Positions 5,054 to 6,485 of a stretch of 6,485 nt of DNA are shown here, piece by piece. A program made the position numbers and the translations under genes. Under the pieces are notes generated by a model. It worked only from the letters and a program-made list of their open reading frames with translations, was not told where the DNA came from and searched no databases. Source of the stretch: Peptococcaceae bacterium (lineage in GTDB: Bacteria > Bacillota > DSM-12270 > Thermacetogeniales > Thermacetogeniaceae); NCBI GenBank assembly GCA_003160265.1, contig PLQY01000119.1, forward strand, positions 10,221 through 16,705. The letters are read 5' to 3'. Each line of letters opens with the position of its first letter. Position 1 is the stretch's first letter.

Positions 5054-6223
5054 CTAAGAGGATGGCTGATCGGTCAGGGTCACACTCGCCGTGACCGATT
5101 GCTTGTCGCGCCAGATCGTCAGGTTGATCTTGGCCCCGACACCAGCCTGCTGGACCTTCAGGAGCAGGTCATCCATGTCGGCTACGGGCGTCCCGTTCCA
5201 GCCCGTGATGATGTCTCCTTCCTGGAGGCCCGCCGCGGCAGCCGGTCCGCCACTGATCACAGACCTGACAACCACCCCGCTGGTACCGTTATAGCCGTAA
5301 GCAGTGGCCACGTCCTGGGTCAGATCCTGAATGTACACCCCCAGCCAGGGATGGCTGATGTGCTCACCCTTCATCAGGTCACCCAAGACATCATTGACGG
5401 TGTTGCTGGGGATGGCAAAGCCGATCCCCTGCGCCTGTTCGTTGACCGCGGTGTTGATCCCGATCACATCACCGGCCAGGTCCAGCAACGGACCCCCGCT
5501 GTTGCCCGGGTTGATGGAAGCATCGGTCTGGAGCAGGTTGCGGTAACTCCGGCTCTCAATGGTCATCGATCGCCCCTTGGCGCTGATCACCCCCACCGTT
5601 ACGGTATGGTCCAGTCCGTAGGGATTGCCGATAGCGATCGCCCAGTCGCCCAACCGGATCTTGTCGGAATCACCCAGCTTCAGGTAGGGCAGGTTGCTGC
5701 CGTCATTGATCTTCAGCACCGCCAGGTCGAGGTCCTTATCGCTGCCCACCACTTGGGCAGCAACCGGCTTGGATTGACCCATGATCGTGACCTCGATCGT
5801 CTGGGCGCCGTCGATCACGTGCTCGTTCGTCAGCAGGTAGCCGTCGACCGAGATCAGAAAGCCAGAGCCCAGCGCCTGCTGCGTCTCGGTTTGAGGCTGA
5901 GAGTTCTGCCCGAAGAACTGTTGGAAAAAGGGATCGTTGAAAAACGGATTTTGCACTTGAGTGGTGGCCGTGGTATCGATCCTGACCACGGCAGGTCCTG
6001 CGCTGGCAACCATGTCGGCAATGGTAGAGGGACCGACGCCCAGCACGGGGCTGCCGCTATCAGCATCGCTCTGGCTGGCCGGCGACTGATTCAAGGCGGC
6101 CAGCACCGGGTTCATCCACTTGCTATGGCTGGAGGCGAATAGAACCCCTCCCGAAAAGGCTATCCCGGCAAAAAAGGCGGCCAGGACCACTCCTATCAGC
6201 CAACGTCTGTTTCTGATGTCCAT
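5054..6223 (-). CDS. Membrane-anchored HtrA/DegP-type serine protease with one PDZ domain
   Basis: 389 aa, normal for Gram-positive HtrA. It degrades misfolded proteins at the outer face of the membrane and is usually induced by envelope stress. Domains: one transmembrane anchor at about 8-30, a Ser/Gln/Ala-rich linker to about 65, a trypsin-like protease domain at 70-285, and a PDZ domain at about 292-385 starting HPWLGVYIQDLT. The triad is visible as H135 (TNEHVI), D166 (DLDLAVLKI) and S242 (NPGNSGGP), so it should be active. The FFNDPFFQQFFG segment at 94-105 matches the flexible LA loop of DegP relatives. The ATG at 6223 has GGGAGGG about 10 bases upstream. No two-component or sporulation genes are visible beside it. 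The upstream DNA is occupied by structured repeats, and I see no clear promoter. Confidence 0.96.
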   Translation of the reverse strand: MDIRNRRWLIGVVLAAFFAGIAFSGGVLFASSHSKWMNPVLAALNQSPASQSDADSGSPVLGVGPSTIADMVASAGPAVVRIDTTATTQVQNPFFNDPFFQQFFGQNSQPQTETQQALGSGFLISVDGYLLTNEHVIDGAQTIEVTIMGQSKPVAAQVVGSDKDLDLAVLKINDGSNLPYLKLGDSDKIRLGDWAIAIGNPYGLDHTVTVGVISAKGRSMTIESRSYRNLLQTDASINPGNSGGPLLDLAGDVIGINTAVNEQAQGIGFAIPSNTVNDVLGDLMKGEHISHPWLGVYIQDLTQDVATAYGYNGTSGVVVRSVISGGPAAAAGLQEGDIITGWNGTPVADMDDLLLKVQQAGVGAKINLTIWRDKQSVTASVTLTDQPSS

Positions 6224-6293
6224 AATGTTAATTCCCTCCCTGCAAAATAGTCATTAGTAGTTGGCCGTTGGCCATTACCGCGCAGGAACACGC

Positions 6294-6387
6294 CCTTGTA
6301 CTCCGCATTCTTTCCTCCGCATCCGGGCTACGCCCGGCCTGAAGAATACGGAGTACAAGGCCAGGCCAAAGGCCTGGATGCGGAGGA
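6294..6387. repeat. Nested inverted repeats with pseudoknot order, upstream of htrA
   Basis: Stem A: 6294-6312 pairs with 6342-6360 (18 of 19). Stem B: 6313-6324 pairs with 6376-6387 (12 of 12). Their order A, B, A', B' is that of an H-type pseudoknot. Local hairpins compete: CCGGGC/GCCCGG (6323-6337, TAC loop) and CCAGGCC/GGCCTGG (6361-6377, AAA loop). GCATCCGGGCT (6319-6329) is also complementary to 6463-6473. No ORF explains it. It may be a palindromic mobile repeat or a structured RNA. Confidence 0.8.
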
Positions 6388-6390
6388 GGG

Positions 6391-6450
6391 CACCCGGCTC
6401 TTATCCCACCGCTTCAGATGTACTCCGCACGGGGGCATTAGAGTGGGTAG
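6391..6450 (-). repeat. Copy 2 of the structured element seen at 4068-4134
   Basis: CTCTTATCCCACCGCTTC (6398-6415) is identical to 4083-4100. GGGGGCATTAGAG (6431-6443) is identical to 4107-4119, and GGGTAG follows at 6445-6450 as at 4121-4126. The middle differs: 15 bases (6416-6430) containing TGTACTCCGCA replace the six of copy 1. The outer stem is kept with one bulge and one G-T pair. TGTACTCCGCA also occurs at 6297-6307. Confidence 0.85.
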
Positions 6451-6485
6451 TCCTCGTGGGTAAGCCCGGATGCAGTGGACAACAA
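6438..6485 (-). CDS. Possible C-terminal end of a gene entering from the right edge
   Basis: On the minus strand a frame open from the right edge reads LLSTASGLTHEDYPL and stops at TAA 6438-6440, inside the repeated element. Fifteen codons alone mean little. However, copy 1 reads DGYPL-stop at the same place (stop at 4114-4116), which suggests a coding 3' end was copied with the element. The family cannot be named from this piece. Confidence 0.3.
   Translation of the reverse strand: MLSTASGLTHEDYPL

Noticed and set aside
4970..6142. 390-codon plus-strand open frame antisense to htrA
   Set aside because: It starts within the terminator hairpin, has a shadow-like composition, and the htrA reading is complete with its triad.
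6294..6450. CRISPR array
   Set aside because: Repeats are inverted and irregularly spaced, with no regular direct repeat-spacer pattern.

Overview
The window looks like chromosomal DNA of a moderately GC-rich, endospore-forming, low-oxygen Firmicute. The Peptococcaceae (Pelotomaculum/Desulfotomaculum type) is my best guess. The basis is the tail-to-tail holA/rpsT pair typical of Firmicutes, a 'mixed' type phosphofructokinase, strong GGAGG ribosome binding sites with GTG and TTG starts, and two small proteins that look like spore-surface components. The genus is inference.

Left part (1-1250): two minus-strand genes. One encodes a probable beta-sandwich protein of unknown function (662-1207). 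The other encodes a small LSm-like protein with a Cys-Lys-Pro repeat tail (186-557), preceded by a sequence resembling a sigma-K/sigma-E mother-cell promoter. A 38-codon open frame reaches the left edge but is not convincing.

Centre (1250-4440): an AT-rich regulatory gap leads into rpsT (ribosomal protein S20) on the plus strand, which ends in a clear intrinsic terminator. Facing it on the minus strand is a likely transcription unit in the order TIGR04076-family small protein, 6-phosphofructokinase, holA (DNA polymerase III delta). A 67-nt inverted repeat lies between the first two genes and overlaps the stop codon of the first.

Right part (4440-6485): a plus-strand gene of unknown function with a TTG start (4638-4973) ends in an 18-bp terminator hairpin. 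It converges with htrA/degP (5054-6223, minus), a membrane-anchored serine protease with one PDZ domain. Upstream of htrA (6294-6485) is dense inverted-repeat DNA with several mutually exclusive pairings. It contains a second copy of the element found at 4068-4134.

The most interesting signal is this two-copy structured element. Read on the minus strand, both copies begin with codons for Tyr-Pro-Leu-stop, continue into a GC-rich hairpin, and close with an outer stem. That looks like the 3' end of a mobile gene plus a structured right end, possibly of IS200/IS605 tnpB type. No transposase is visible here, so this remains a hypothesis.
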